This document shows, in pieces, positions 23,202 through 31,785 of a stretch of DNA of 64,000 nucleotides. The number at the start of each line of letters is the position of its first letter. Positions within the stretch are counted from its first letter, which is position 1. Position numbers and translations under genes: made by a program. The notes below the pieces were generated by a model, which saw only the letters and a program-made list of their open reading frames with translations, did no database searches and had not been told where the DNA came from. Source of the stretch: a bacterium (GTDB lineage Bacteria > Pseudomonadota > Alphaproteobacteria > Micavibrionales > UBA2020); assembly GCA_029945425.1 (NCBI GenBank), contig JAQSDV010000002.1:689960-753959 (forward strand), given 5' to 3'.

Positions 23202-24500
23202 CTACGCCGCGGGCTTGACGGGCGTGACGGTGAATTTGTGTTCGACTGTGGGCGCGGATTTCGGTTCCGGCATTTTGAAGCCCGGTTTTGAATGCACGGT
23301 GTCGAGGTCGTATTCGATATGCTGGATCGCGCCCATGCTGCGGCTCAAACCCCATGACGTATCCTGCGCCAGCATGCGTTCCAGCTTTGCTGGGTCGTGG
23401 TTGATCGCCATCGCGTCGAGCGTGCGCACGGCATAGGCTTCCTGCGCGTCGCGGTAAAGCGTATCGAACAGCGCGTGCGAAAAGCCGCGTTGCTGCGTCT
23501 CGGTCGCGTCCTTGTTATTCGCGTCGTACCACGAAAACACGCGGTCCTTGTAATCGTTGAACCCTTCGCCCTTTATGCGTTCGGGCTTGTCCTTCACCAG
23601 CGCCTCGCCCTCGCGCCGCGCAGACACCTGTTCGGGGGAGAGCTTGGCAATCGTGCCTGTCGCGGCCTCCGCGCCGTCGAGGTAATGTTTCAGGGTGTCG
23701 CTGATGGCGACGCCGGTTTCCTGCAGCATATGGCGCAGGCCGAGCATTTTCGGATAGGCCTCGATGCTGCCCTTCAGCGTATCCTTCACGATGTCGGCCG
23801 CCGCAAGGCGCAGGTCGCGCATCAGGTGCGGATTGATTTTCGGGGCTTCGTCGCCGCGCCCGTATTCGTCGATCGATTTCAGGAAACTGATTTCACGCAA
23901 CACCTGCCCCACCGCATTCGCTGCCGGATGCTCGGGATGGGCGAAAGCGTTCGGCACAGGGATAGGCAATGTTTTCGGGTTCATGAACACGAAATATTCG
24001 CCGCCATTGCCGCGCAAGCCGTCATAGCCTGCGGCATCAATAATGTCGGCGAAGGTCAGCTGGCCCTTGTTCGCCTCGCGCGGGACGCCGAATTCGGATT
24101 GCAGGTTCATGACGAAATTGCGGCCGGTATAGGTCGACATCTTGCCGGCGTCGAAACGCTCCAGCAGTTCAGCGCCTGCCTTTTCGAAATCGCCGCCGAG
24201 TTTTTTCATGCCGCTCGCGAAATCCTGCACCAGTTCGCGCGTGACCTCGTCGAAGCCCGAAACCCAGCGGTCGCGGTGGCCGCGGCTATAGCCGTCGAAA
24301 TTCGCCTTGATCTCCAGCTCGTAAACCCAGCCGGCGGTGGAGCCGCGCGAAAACGCATTGCCCTCGCCATCCGCGCGGTTCAGCGACGCATAGAAACCGA
24401 TGCCGTGTTCCGAGCTCGACCCGCCCGATTTCGCCTTGGTCAGGTCGATCGCGTCGATGCCTTCGACGGTGCGTGTGCCGTGGTAAATAGTTGTGCCCAT
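23202..24500 (-). CDS. ADP-ribosyltransferase-like protein (H-Y-E type)
   Basis: A 432-residue protein without signal peptide. The first 180 residues look like an ADP-ribosyltransferase fold: YHGT with H7, then GIGFYAS with Y37, then a strand WVYELEIKA, and GGEYFVFMNPKTL with E168. This gives the H-Y-E triad of diphtheria-toxin/PARP-type enzymes and is closest in feel to the ART-PolyVal domains of mobile-element polyvalent proteins. The remaining 250 residues are mostly helical, polar and unrecognised. It stands alone on the minus strand with no immunity-like neighbour. Activity and target are inference. Confidence 0.6.
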   Translation of the reverse strand: MGTTIYHGTRTVEGIDAIDLTKAKSGGSSSEHGIGFYASLNRADGEGNAFSRGSTAGWVYELEIKANFDGYSRGHRDRWVSGFDEVTRELVQDFASGMKKLGGDFEKAGAELLERFDAGKMSTYTGRNFVMNLQSEFGVPREANKGQLTFADIIDAAGYDGLRGNGGEYFVFMNPKTLPIPVPNAFAHPEHPAANAVGQVLREISFLKSIDEYGRGDEAPKINPHLMRDLRLAAADIVKDTLKGSIEAYPKMLGLRHMLQETGVAISDTLKHYLDGAEAATGTIAKLSPEQVSARREGEALVKDKPERIKGEGFNDYKDRVFSWYDANNKDATETQQRGFSHALFDTLYRDAQEAYAVRTLDAMAINHDPAKLERMLAQDTSWGLSRSMGAIQHIEYDLDTVHSKPGFKMPEPKSAPTVEHKFTVTPVKPAA

Positions 24501-24576
24501 GGCGAATATTTTAACACGCGATTATTAATGCGGTGATAATTTTGAAATCACGGATTGATTACAGGTACTTAGCCTA

Positions 24577-25341
24577 TCAACGTCCCTGCCACATCGTGCC
24601 GCCCTTGCGCAGGAATCGCGCGCGCAGGGGATGGAAATAATAGACGCGGCCATCGCCCGAAGTGATGCAGGACGGCACCTTCATGGCGTCGTTCGGAATG
24701 GCGCCTGCTTCGTCGGTCACGATCTGGCCATTATTGGCCGCGAATTTCAGCACCGGCTTGACCTTATACGCAAGGCGCACGCGTTTGCAAAATGTATCCA
24801 CGGGCGACGGGATGACGGCGAAGAGCGCATCGGTCGTGCCCACCGCATCGGACTGACGGCGCAGGCTGTAATAGATGTGCATGTTTTTCTGTTTCGTCAC
24901 GCTGTCCAGCATCGCCTGATCGATCCACGCGCCCATCATCGGGCGGAACTTGATCTTGCCCTCGGGGTTGAAGACGGCATAGGCGGGGTCGACGTTATCT
25001 GCCGCGCCGCCGAAATGCAGTTTTTCAAATTCCTCGAAGCCGAGCTTTTTGCGCATGATGGCGCGCGCGATTGCGGAATCCAGCATGCGCAGCTGGCCGG
25101 TCACCGCCTGTATCGTCTGGTTCAGCTTGGGATCGTAATCGCCGCGCGGCGCGGGCGGCGCGCCCGTGTAGGGAGCAACGGCCGGCACCGGCTGGCCGTC
25201 GGGCCCCGTTGCCACGCTTTCAACGCCGGGCTTGCCGCCCCTGGCGACATCGGGGAATTTTTTCTTGATGATGCCCACCACCAGCGCCGCGCCAATGACG
25301 GCGGCGATTGCGATTAAAATCCACTGCTGGTTGCGTGTCAT
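24577..25341 (-). CDS. Hypothetical membrane-anchored protein downstream of hisC
   Basis: A 254-residue product. An N-terminal membrane segment (WILIAIAAVIGAALVVGIIKKK, about 6-27, quoted in part) is followed by a Pro/Gly/Ala-rich linker to about residue 70 and a soluble domain, probably periplasmic. The domain has GFEEFEKLHFGG, FRPMMGAWIDQAML and two Cys (TFCKRVRL, PSCITSG). I do not recognise the family. It starts 5 nt after the hisC stop, so it is cotranscribed with hisC, but nothing links it to histidine synthesis. Confidence 0.75.
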   Translation of the reverse strand: MTRNQQWILIAIAAVIGAALVVGIIKKKFPDVARGGKPGVESVATGPDGQPVPAVAPYTGAPPAPRGDYDPKLNQTIQAVTGQLRMLDSAIARAIMRKKLGFEEFEKLHFGGAADNVDPAYAVFNPEGKIKFRPMMGAWIDQAMLDSVTKQKNMHIYYSLRRQSDAVGTTDALFAVIPSPVDTFCKRVRLAYKVKPVLKFAANNGQIVTDEAGAIPNDAMKVPSCITSGDGRVYYFHPLRARFLRKGGTMWQGR

Positions 25342-25346
25342 GGTGG

Positions 25347-26429
25347 TCAGCCCTTCAGTTTTTTCAGCTCGTTCACCAGCCGCGCATTGTCGTCGGCGGT
25401 GCCGACGGTCACGCGCAGGTGCCTTGGCAGATTATACGCCCCCATCTGGCGGATGAAAATACCCTTGTCTTTCAGCCCGAGGCGGATCTTTTCGGCGTTT
25501 TCGCCGAATTCGACCAGCAGGAAGTTGCCGACGCTCGGCAATACGCGGTATCCCAGCCCCCCGATATTTTCCGCAAGATATTTCCGGCCGGTCGTGGCCA
25601 TCTCGATCGTGCGTTTCAGGAAGTCGGTATCGGCCAGCGCCGCCACCCCTGCCGCCTGCGCCGGCGCATTGACGTTGAACGCCCCGCGCACGCGGTTGAC
25701 GATCCCCGCCACCTCTGCCGAGCAATAGCCCCAGCCGAGGCGAAGCGCCGCAAGGCCGTAAATTTTGGAAAAGGTGCGCAGCATCACCACATTCGGATGC
25801 GCGTCCACCATGTCGCGGCCATCGGAATAATCCGCCGCCTGCACGAATTCCGCATAGGCGCTGTCGAGCAGGATCAACACGTTCGACGGCACTTTTTCGC
25901 AGAGGTGTTTGAGTTCTTCGCGCGTAATATAGCTGCCCGTCGGGTTGTTCGGATTGGCGAGCAGCAGCATTTTCGTTTTCGGCGTCACCGCCTTCAAAAG
26001 CGCGTCCACATCGGTGCGGAAATCGTTTTCGGGCGCCAGCACGGGCGTCGCGCCCACGGCCTTGGCGCAGATCGGATACATCAGGAATCCGTATTGCGGG
26101 AACAGCACTTCATCGCCCAGGCCCGCATAGGCGCGCACGAGCAGCGAGATCAATTCCTCCGACCCCGAGCCGCAGACAATATTGTCGGGGTTCATATTAT
26201 ATGTCTTGCCGAGCGCCGCGCGCAGGTCGCCCGCCGATCCGTCGGGATAGCGGAACAGGTCGTTCGCGCAAGCGAGATACGCGTCGCGCGCCTTCGGGCT
26301 GCAGCCCAGCGCGTTTTCGTTCGAGGCAAGCCGCAGCAAATCCGTCACCCCCGCCACGCGCCCTTCCCCGCCGATATACGGCTTGATATCGAGGATGCCC
26401 TGTTTGGGAAGCGGATGTGCGGCGGTCAT
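25347..26429 (-). CDS. hisC: Histidinol-phosphate aminotransferase
   Basis: A 360-residue PLP-dependent class I/II aminotransferase that converts imidazole-acetol phosphate to histidinol phosphate and often also makes aromatic amino acids. It has LASNENALGCSP near 31-42, NPNNPTGSYI, DSAYAEFV, and RTFSKIYGLAALRLGWGY with the PLP-binding Lys. The C-terminus shows FIRQMGAYNLPRHLRVTVGT, typical of HisC. Length is usual. No other his gene is in the window. Confidence 0.93.
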   Translation of the reverse strand: MTAAHPLPKQGILDIKPYIGGEGRVAGVTDLLRLASNENALGCSPKARDAYLACANDLFRYPDGSAGDLRAALGKTYNMNPDNIVCGSGSEELISLLVRAYAGLGDEVLFPQYGFLMYPICAKAVGATPVLAPENDFRTDVDALLKAVTPKTKMLLLANPNNPTGSYITREELKHLCEKVPSNVLILLDSAYAEFVQAADYSDGRDMVDAHPNVVMLRTFSKIYGLAALRLGWGYCSAEVAGIVNRVRGAFNVNAPAQAAGVAALADTDFLKRTIEMATTGRKYLAENIGGLGYRVLPSVGNFLLVEFGENAEKIRLGLKDKGIFIRQMGAYNLPRHLRVTVGTADDNARLVNELKKLKG

Positions 26430-26582
26430 GTGTATTCTCCTGTACTCTAGAATTTTTATGGGATAGCGCGCGCGGTGGCAAGGGTTAGTCCACTATTGAC
26501 ATAACTTTCGGTTCCTTTTTTCATTTGGTGGGGCAGGAATACGTCTGTAACCTCGATTAAAGAAAAAGGGGCTCAGGGCAAA

Positions 26583-27089
26583 ATGGCTTACGACCAGTAC
26601 ACTATCTTATGCATCCTAGCGGTGCTGTCGGCGTTGATGATTATCGCCGCGATCAAATTCGTCCGGTACAAATTCCGCAACGAAGCGAAGGTCAACGGCG
26701 AACGCCGCCGGCATCCTGTCGTGCGCCGCCTCATCACTCTGCTCCCCGTCCTGCCCGTTGCCCTGCTGCTGTTCATCGGGGTCAAGGTTGGGATCGACCT
26801 CCACAACCAGTCCGCCGCGCCGCCGACGAACATCGCCGAAACCGCTTTTGCCAAAGCCGTCAAAGGTGACGCAGCGGCACAGGCCGAGCTGGCCGGGTTT
26901 TACGCGACCGGCAATTCGGTTACCAAAGACGAAAGCGAAGCCTATTTCTGGTACAGGCTGGCAGCCACAGCAGGTAATAAAGATGCTGCCACCAAAGCAG
27001 CGGCACTCGCTGAATCTCTGCCGCCCGAACAAAAAACCGCACAGGAAAACCGGCTCAAATCCTTCAAGCCGTCTGAAAAAGCTGAATAA
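26583..27089 (+). CDS. Membrane protein with a Sel1-like repeat
   Basis: A 168-residue product. Two membrane segments lie at about 7-26 (TILCILAVLSALMIIAAIKF) and 52-70 (LLPVLPVALLLFIGVKVGI), joined by a basic loop. The region after 85 has one to two Sel1-type units (AFAKAVKGDAAAQAELAGFYATG, EAYFWYRLAATAGN, given in parts), helical repeats for protein contacts. The SD is GGGGCTCAGGGC, 8-10 bases upstream. A TTGACA at 26496-26501 lies upstream but lacks a good -10. Function unknown. Confidence 0.75.
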   Translation: MAYDQYTILCILAVLSALMIIAAIKFVRYKFRNEAKVNGERRRHPVVRRLITLLPVLPVALLLFIGVKVGIDLHNQSAAPPTNIAETAFAKAVKGDAAAQAELAGFYATGNSVTKDESEAYFWYRLAATAGNKDAATKAAALAESLPPEQKTAQENRLKSFKPSEKAE

Positions 27090-27156
27090 TACTTACCTTT
27101 TCCTTCTAAAATTCCCTAAAATTTTAGACAAAATCAAGCGTGTCTTAATCTTCGTC

Positions 27157-28077
27157 ATGGATAATAAAATATGGGCAGACTCTATGGGGGATCAATTGAG
27201 CGGCAAAGGGCATAACCGTTCCGAACGCGGTTTCACATTGGTTGAAATGGCGATTGTGCTGACCATTATCGGTCTGCTGATCGGCGGCGTGCTAAAGGGG
27301 TCTGAAATGATCCAGCAGGCGAGAATAACCGCCACCATCGCGCAGGTAAAAGGCTATCAGGCCGCGCTAACGACATTCCGCGACACCTATAACGCGACCC
27401 CCGGGGACATGTTTAATGCCCTGCAGCGGCTGCCGGGCTGCAATACAGGCTGCACGCCCTTCCGTACCGATGCAGGCAACGAGATCGTGGGCAGCCCCAC
27501 CTGGCAAGGGACATGGGCATCACAAGGCGTGGCGACCTTAGGCAACGCGCCGGGCACATCCGCCAGTCAGGAAACCTATCTGTTCTGGACGCATCTGGTG
27601 GCCGCCAACCTGATTTCAGGTGTGACTCCCCGCGCAGTTGACAGTCCGCTCTCCTATGAATGGGGCATCACGCATCCCTCGGCGCGGATTGGCGGCGGCT
27701 TCATCGTGGGCTATGCGGGCGCAGCCGCCGGCGGCGGCGCGCCTGGCAACAGCGGACAGAACTGCGGCAACGGCAACAACGCGGGCAACAACGGCGCCTG
27801 CCGCGGCGCCAGCGCCGGATCGACACTCGGCATTGGCAACGTTATGGTGCTGCTCCCCAGCCCAACCGGCTCGGCACTCGCGACCGCCAGCGGCGCACAG
27901 GAACTGAGCCCGAGCGTGGCCGCCAAAATCGACCGGAAAATGGATGACGGATCGCCCATCAACGGCTATGTGCTGTCTTTCGGCAGTGCCGGCTGTTATA
28001 CGAATCTGGCAGGAGACCCCGGCTATGACGAGCGCCTGACGACCAAAGTTTGCGGGCTGCTTTTCTCGAACCCGTAA
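27157..28077 (+). CDS. Prepilin-like protein with type IV N-methylation motif
   Basis: A 306-residue product with a 25-residue basic leader ending in ERG|FTLVEMAIVLTIIG, the class III signal of type IV pilins and type II secretion pseudopilins; Glu30 is the +5 Glu of the mature form. The long alpha1 helix leads into a globular domain with four or more Cys (GCNTGC, NCGNG, GACRG, GCYTN, VCGLL) and an unusual Gly/Asn/Ala-rich stretch at about 185-220. No peptidase or assembly genes are adjacent. The start at 27157 has a weak SD; 27184 is an alternative giving a shorter leader. Confidence 0.85.
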   Translation: MDNKIWADSMGDQLSGKGHNRSERGFTLVEMAIVLTIIGLLIGGVLKGSEMIQQARITATIAQVKGYQAALTTFRDTYNATPGDMFNALQRLPGCNTGCTPFRTDAGNEIVGSPTWQGTWASQGVATLGNAPGTSASQETYLFWTHLVAANLISGVTPRAVDSPLSYEWGITHPSARIGGGFIVGYAGAAAGGGAPGNSGQNCGNGNNAGNNGACRGASAGSTLGIGNVMVLLPSPTGSALATASGAQELSPSVAAKIDRKMDDGSPINGYVLSFGSAGCYTNLAGDPGYDERLTTKVCGLLFSNP

Positions 28078-28157
28078 TTTTGCCGCAACAAATGTCCCCT
28101 CATTCGCAGCGCCGCCGCGTCGCGGACGAGGCCTTTAACCGGGCGCAGCTGGTTCTA

Positions 28158-28706
28158 TTACCGCAAAATTATCGTGAATTTAGGCCCGTCCGGCGCTATC
28201 GGGGGAAAGCGCGTATTTAAATCGGCGCCGATGCAGATATCGCCTTTTTCCATCCGGATAAATCCGCCGCGCAGCGGCGTGAGGAATGACTCCTCCGGCA
28301 ATTCGGTTTTCAGCAGGCCGATGACCGCGTCTATTTTCTCCGTGCCCGCTTTACGGCTGGCGAGGTTGAATTTTTCCTGCAGCGCGGCGTCGCGCGTCAG
28401 GCGGCTGAACAGGTGCGGCAATTTTTCCGCCTGCGCCGGATCAGCCTTCAGCGTTTCAAGATAATTCACCACCTGCGCCGTGTCGCGCAGCGTGGATCGT
28501 TCATTCATCGTGTAAATATAGGGTTGTTTCGCCGCGAGCGCGTCATCCGGCACTTCCGCCTCGTACACCTTCATGAACAGCACGTTCGAAACGGATGCGT
28601 AATATTTCGCGCTGTCCTTGTCGGGAACATCTATGGTGGCGACCCCTCTTTCGAAGTCCACCGTTTCACGCGTGAGCTGGGCGAATACTTTGCGGATAGC
28701 AGTCAT
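28158..28706 (-). CDS. Hypothetical protein, 182 residues
   Basis: The ATG ending at 28706 follows GGAGGGGATC, a strong SD, and sets the start; the frame is open for 34 more codons upstream. The product has no signal or membrane segment and alternates helix and strand: TAIRKVFAQLTRETVDFERGV, YASVSNVLFMKVYEAEVPD, and a C-terminal GGFIRMEKGDICIGADLNT (all quoted in part). I do not recognise a family. A candidate promoter (TTGACA, 17 nt, TAACTT) lies upstream at 28854-28826 on the minus strand. Confidence 0.72.
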   Translation of the reverse strand: MTAIRKVFAQLTRETVDFERGVATIDVPDKDSAKYYASVSNVLFMKVYEAEVPDDALAAKQPYIYTMNERSTLRDTAQVVNYLETLKADPAQAEKLPHLFSRLTRDAALQEKFNLASRKAGTEKIDAVIGLLKTELPEESFLTPLRGGFIRMEKGDICIGADLNTRFPPIAPDGPKFTIILR

Positions 28707-28898
28707 GATCCCCTCCATCGGAGAAAAAATAATCATGGCTGTTTCGAGAACGCGGCAGCGGACAGGCGAGAACAACCCCAAAGGGAAACCGCTCTGTCGG
28801 TAGTACATGCGTTCTGCGTAGGGATAAGTTATGCTCGATTGAGTATTATGTCAAACCAAATGAGCGGGGTGTTATTTTTACTGTTTAATTTCAATATC

Positions 28899-29297
28899 TT
28901 ACCCTGCGAACAAAAACCGAACCAGCGCCATGCCAAAGGCGAACAGCGCGGCGTTGCCGAATTTGTCGAGCGGCACGATTTCTTCGCCGTTATCCAGACG
29001 CCTGCGGCCCAGCAGCGCCATCACCGCGCCCAGCACCAGCGGCGTGACAATCAGGTTGGCGATGCGCAAGCTTTCCGAATGGATGAACGAATGCGGGAAG
29101 AACACAAGGCTGCCCGCCCCCATCACCGCCCCGCAACCCAGCCACAGAATGCCCGTTAGCACAGGGTTCATCGGTTTTGGTTCAATCCCCCGCGCACGTT
29201 TGCGCTTGCGCGATTTATGCGTGACAACCTCGGCGATGATTTCGGCACCGCCCTGAATGAGGATTTCAAAAACGATTTCGAAAATGGCTTCGATCAT
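28899..29297 (-). CDS. Hypothetical membrane protein
   Basis: A 132-residue product from the ATG ending at 29297; a TTG at 29324 would add nine residues. The N-terminus is an amphipathic or hydrophobic helix (IEAIFEIVFEILIQGGAEIIA), followed by a basic KSRKRKRARG segment. Three membrane helices come next, at about 45-65, 76-97 and 115-131. The layout (helix, basic patch, membrane bundle) is seen in many small uncharacterised inner-membrane proteins. The SD is weak for both starts. It lies 30 nt downstream of another minus-strand gene. Confidence 0.65.
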   Translation of the reverse strand: MIEAIFEIVFEILIQGGAEIIAEVVTHKSRKRKRARGIEPKPMNPVLTGILWLGCGAVMGAGSLVFFPHSFIHSESLRIANLIVTPLVLGAVMALLGRRRLDNGEEIVPLDKFGNAALFAFGMALVRFLFAG

Positions 29298-29327
29298 TTT
29301 GATTTTCTTATAGTAAGGATACAAATG

Positions 29328-29864
29328 TCATTGAGCTGCGGAATCGGACGCCCATCCTTTTTCCCGCATCATTTTTTCTCCCGCTTCTTTCCACTCCTGA
29401 GAGACCTCTTCATCCATCTTAGATGCTTCCGCTACCATTAACTCGCCGATTTCGTCGCATAGAGAAGATTCAAAAAAAGGGTTTTTCTGCGACACAAACG
29501 CCGCTTGTCCAGATGGCGTGGGTTGGTTGACACCAATATTCACAAATACGCCGCAACTCGAACTTGCTTGCTTCTGTTGTTCTGTCAAGTTTTGAACATG
29601 TCTGGACGAAGCGTCTATCATTCTTACCGCGAGAGGCATGATACGGGGGGTTGGTATGCGATAGCAGAAACCCGGCTCTACTACGCCGGTTTTCTTGTCG
29701 TAAATTGTGCGCACATCGCATCGCTTCCATCCACTTGTCATGGACCAGGGATTTTCCTTGAAAGGTAAAAAAACGCAAAAATTTAACAGGAATAAGAGAG
29801 CCACTTTCTTCCAACGCGGAAGAGTGTGCCAATAGACCGTATTATTCAGCGACTTATTGTTCAA
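29328..29864 (-). CDS. Exported hypothetical protein, probable TTG start
   Basis: No ATG lies near the N-terminus of this frame. A TTG ending at 29864, preceded by GGGAGGGG which overlaps the stop of the methyltransferase gene, gives 178 residues. Residues 16-34 (WKKVALLFLLNFCVFLPF) are a signal or anchor segment. The domain beyond has paired Cys (WKRCDVRT, GFCYRIPTP, SSCGVFV, SSLCDEIG), fitting an oxidising periplasm. The C-terminal helix is acidic and ends ASDSAAQ. Family not recognised. Translation is probably coupled to the gene upstream. Confidence 0.6.
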   Translation of the reverse strand: MNNKSLNNTVYWHTLPRWKKVALLFLLNFCVFLPFKENPWSMTSGWKRCDVRTIYDKKTGVVEPGFCYRIPTPRIMPLAVRMIDASSRHVQNLTEQQKQASSSCGVFVNIGVNQPTPSGQAAFVSQKNPFFESSLCDEIGELMVAEASKMDEEVSQEWKEAGEKMMREKGWASDSAAQ

Positions 29865-29872
29865 GCGTCTTG

Positions 29873-30616
29873 CTACCCCTCCCGCGACATCGGCGCCCCC
29901 TGAACCATCCGTCTGCGATGCGCATGGACGGCGGCGGGCGTGGTCGCGCCGACCATGGTGCCGGCGTAGAGTTGTTTGGAGGCTTCGATGATGTTGACGC
30001 CGGCAAACGCGCCCATGAATTTGGGGCCGAGTTTTTCCCAGACGGGGGCGGTCGTTAAAATCAGGCGCGAGGATGTGGGCGGCACGAACAGCGCGCGCAC
30101 GGCGTTTTCCGGCACGAACAGATAATCCTTCAGGTGCTGGCGGATCTGGCCGATGGAATAGGGCGTGCCGTAACCAAACGGCGTTGAATCGACGCGCGCC
30201 CACACGCCCGCGCGGTTCGGCACGACGATCATCAGCCGCCCCTGCCCCGACAGCACGCGCCAGCTTTCGCGCAGGATCGCATCGAGGCTTTCATAGCCCT
30301 GCATGCCGTGGACAATCAAAAGGCGGTCGACGGAATTGGTTTCGATGGGCAGCTCGCCCTCGTGGCACATGCTGACCAGACCCTTGTCATCCTGCGGCCA
30401 GAAAATCGCGCCTTGATGCGAAGGCATCAACGCGGCGATGCGCTCGGCCTCGCCCACAAACGGTTTCATATACGGCACGGCATAGCCCAGCCCCAGCATA
30501 CGCAAACCCGCCACATTCGGCCAGAGCGCGCGGATATGCTGGCGCAAAATGCGCTGCGCCACGCGCCCGCGCGTCGAGTCATAAAATTCGCGGAGGTCGA
30601 TTGCCTTGGTGTACAT
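29873..30616 (-). CDS. Class I SAM-dependent methyltransferase
   Basis: A 247-residue product from the ATG ending at 30616, with GGGGAAACC as SD. The SAM-binding region is MLGLGYAVPYMKPF near 40-53, then a methyltransferase type 11-like core: ETNSVDRLLIVHGMQGYESLD, RESWRVLSGQGRLMIVVPNR (in parts). The motif I Gly pattern GLGY.VP is typical of an alphaproteobacterial subfamily often next to glyoxalase II and RNase H genes, though those are not here. Substrate unknown. Confidence 0.82.
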   Translation of the reverse strand: MYTKAIDLREFYDSTRGRVAQRILRQHIRALWPNVAGLRMLGLGYAVPYMKPFVGEAERIAALMPSHQGAIFWPQDDKGLVSMCHEGELPIETNSVDRLLIVHGMQGYESLDAILRESWRVLSGQGRLMIVVPNRAGVWARVDSTPFGYGTPYSIGQIRQHLKDYLFVPENAVRALFVPPTSSRLILTTAPVWEKLGPKFMGAFAGVNIIEASKQLYAGTMVGATTPAAVHAHRRRMVQGAPMSREG

Positions 30617-30707
30617 GGTTTCCCCGTGGCCTCCATTCAATCACAGAAGCCGCGAAACCGGAAGGCATGCCCGTTTCGCCTGAAAATCCAGTCCGATACG
30701 ACCCCTA

Positions 30708-30736
30708 TTGCAAGGCTGCGCGGCTGCTGCTATCCC
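30708..30736 (+). promoter_or_regulatory. Promoter with TATCCC -10
   Basis: TTGCAA at 30708-30713 and TATCCC at 30731-30736 are 17 nt apart, 28 nt before the ATG at 30764, which has AGGAAAG as SD. Confidence 0.5.
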
Positions 30737-30763
30737 TTTGCCCATAACCCTTAGGAAAGTATT

Positions 30764-31099
30764 ATGACCCCTGCATTTAACAGCGCCGCCCCCGACAAAC
30801 TGAACATCTATAAAATCACCGCCGCCCTGCCGGCTGGCACCGATGTTATGGGCACGTTGCTGGCGACGGGTCATTTCCGTGAAAAGCTGTCGCACTGGAT
30901 CGCGGCGGAGACGGGCTTCAAGCCCGATATCGAACTGGTCGATTACGGCGCGACGGGTGCGGTCACGCTGGTCTGCACGGCGGGTGCGATGAAAAAAGTG
31001 GAAGCGGCATTCGGCACACAGATCGCATCGGTCGAAAAACTGCCGACCTATAGCGATATTCCCCCGTCGCAACGCGGCCCGCGCGGGCCTGCGCGCTAA
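30764..31099 (+). CDS. Hypothetical protein, 111 residues
   Basis: A small soluble product with an SD (AGGAAAG) and a promoter just upstream. The centre KITAALPAGTDVMGTLLATGHFREKL and the strands DIELVDYGATGAVTLVCTAG, followed by a helix MKKVEAAFG (quoted in parts), suggest an alpha/beta fold. The C-terminus is a Pro/Arg/Gly-rich tail (PPSQRGPRGPAR). I do not recognise the family. It is transcribed alone, with the mutT gene converging on it after 21 nt. Confidence 0.65.
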   Translation: MTPAFNSAAPDKLNIYKITAALPAGTDVMGTLLATGHFREKLSHWIAAETGFKPDIELVDYGATGAVTLVCTAGAMKKVEAAFGTQIASVEKLPTYSDIPPSQRGPRGPAR

Positions 31100-31120
31100 A
31101 CAATCGCTTGCGTGATTTTT

Positions 31121-31564
31121 TTAAAGTAATTCCTGAAGTATCGGGATGAGCGGGATATCCGCGGGCGGCATCGGGTATTGCGCGAAGTCTTTCGGATAAA
31201 CCCATGCGAAGGCTTGACCTTCTTTCCCCACCACAACCCCTTTCCAGACGCGGCAGACGAAGACCGGCATGAACAGGTGGAATTTCTCGTAAGAATGGGA
31301 TGCGAAGGTTAAAGGGGCAAGACAGGATGTCTTGGTATCTATGCCCAATTCCTCGTGAAGTTCGCGGATGAGGGCGTGTTCGGGCATCTCCCCCGCTTCG
31401 ATCTTGCCGCCGGGGAATTCCCACAGGCCGGCCATGTCTTTACCCGGCGGGCGTTGCGCCAGCAGGACGCGGCCATCGCGGTCGACCAGCACGGCAGCCA
31501 CGACATAAACGATCTTCGACGGCAGCGCTGCCGCCGATGTGTCGAGGTCGAAACAGCCGGACAT
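31121..31564 (-). CDS. mutT: NUDIX hydrolase, MutT-type 8-oxo-dGTP diphosphatase
   Basis: A 147-residue NUDIX protein. The box spans residues 52-75: GGKIEAGEMPEHALIRELHEEL.G, with all Glu metal ligands of GX5EX7REUXEEXGU. VYVVAAVLVDRDGRVLLAQRP before it and WEFPGG match MutT, which removes 8-oxo-dGTP from the nucleotide pool. A 16-residue extension precedes the usual MutT start. It follows a small gene and dnaQ-like gene on the same strand, so replication-fidelity functions may be grouped. Confidence 0.88.
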   Translation of the reverse strand: MSGCFDLDTSAAALPSKIVYVVAAVLVDRDGRVLLAQRPPGKDMAGLWEFPGGKIEAGEMPEHALIRELHEELGIDTKTSCLAPLTFASHSYEKFHLFMPVFVCRVWKGVVVGKEGQAFAWVYPKDFAQYPMPPADIPLIPILQELL

Positions 31565-31580
31565 ATTATTTCCAATAAAG

Positions 31581-31781
31581 TTACTTCAGATCATCTAGTT
31601 CGGGGAAGCGCTTGTATATGACTTCTAAAATATCCATTTGAATTTTTCCAATGGATAAACCGACCCCTCTCTTTATCTCCTCATATTCATCATATTTATC
31701 GTTAACCTGGAATATGGAAGTTAGGTTAGTAATGGCGCTCAACGCAAGCTTGTGAATTTCTTCCGCATCTGCGCGATCCAT
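31581..31781 (-). CDS. Small acidic hypothetical protein
   Basis: A 66-residue product whose ATG lies 4 nt after the stop of the dnaQ-like gene, with AAGGTC as a fair SD. It is helical and charged (MDRADAEEIHKLALSAITNL, then DKYDEYEEIKRGVGLSIGKIQ, in parts) and ends KRFPELDDLK. No signal or membrane segment. Not recognised. The position between dnaQ and mutT on one strand suggests one transcript. Confidence 0.65.
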   Translation of the reverse strand: MDRADAEEIHKLALSAITNLTSIFQVNDKYDEYEEIKRGVGLSIGKIQMDILEVIYKRFPELDDLK

Positions 31782-31785
31782 TTGT

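Noticed and set aside
27106..27127. AT-rich hairpin CTAAAATT/AATTTTAG as a terminator
   Set aside because: The stem is weak and no T-run follows; it lies in a short spacer before the prepilin-like gene.
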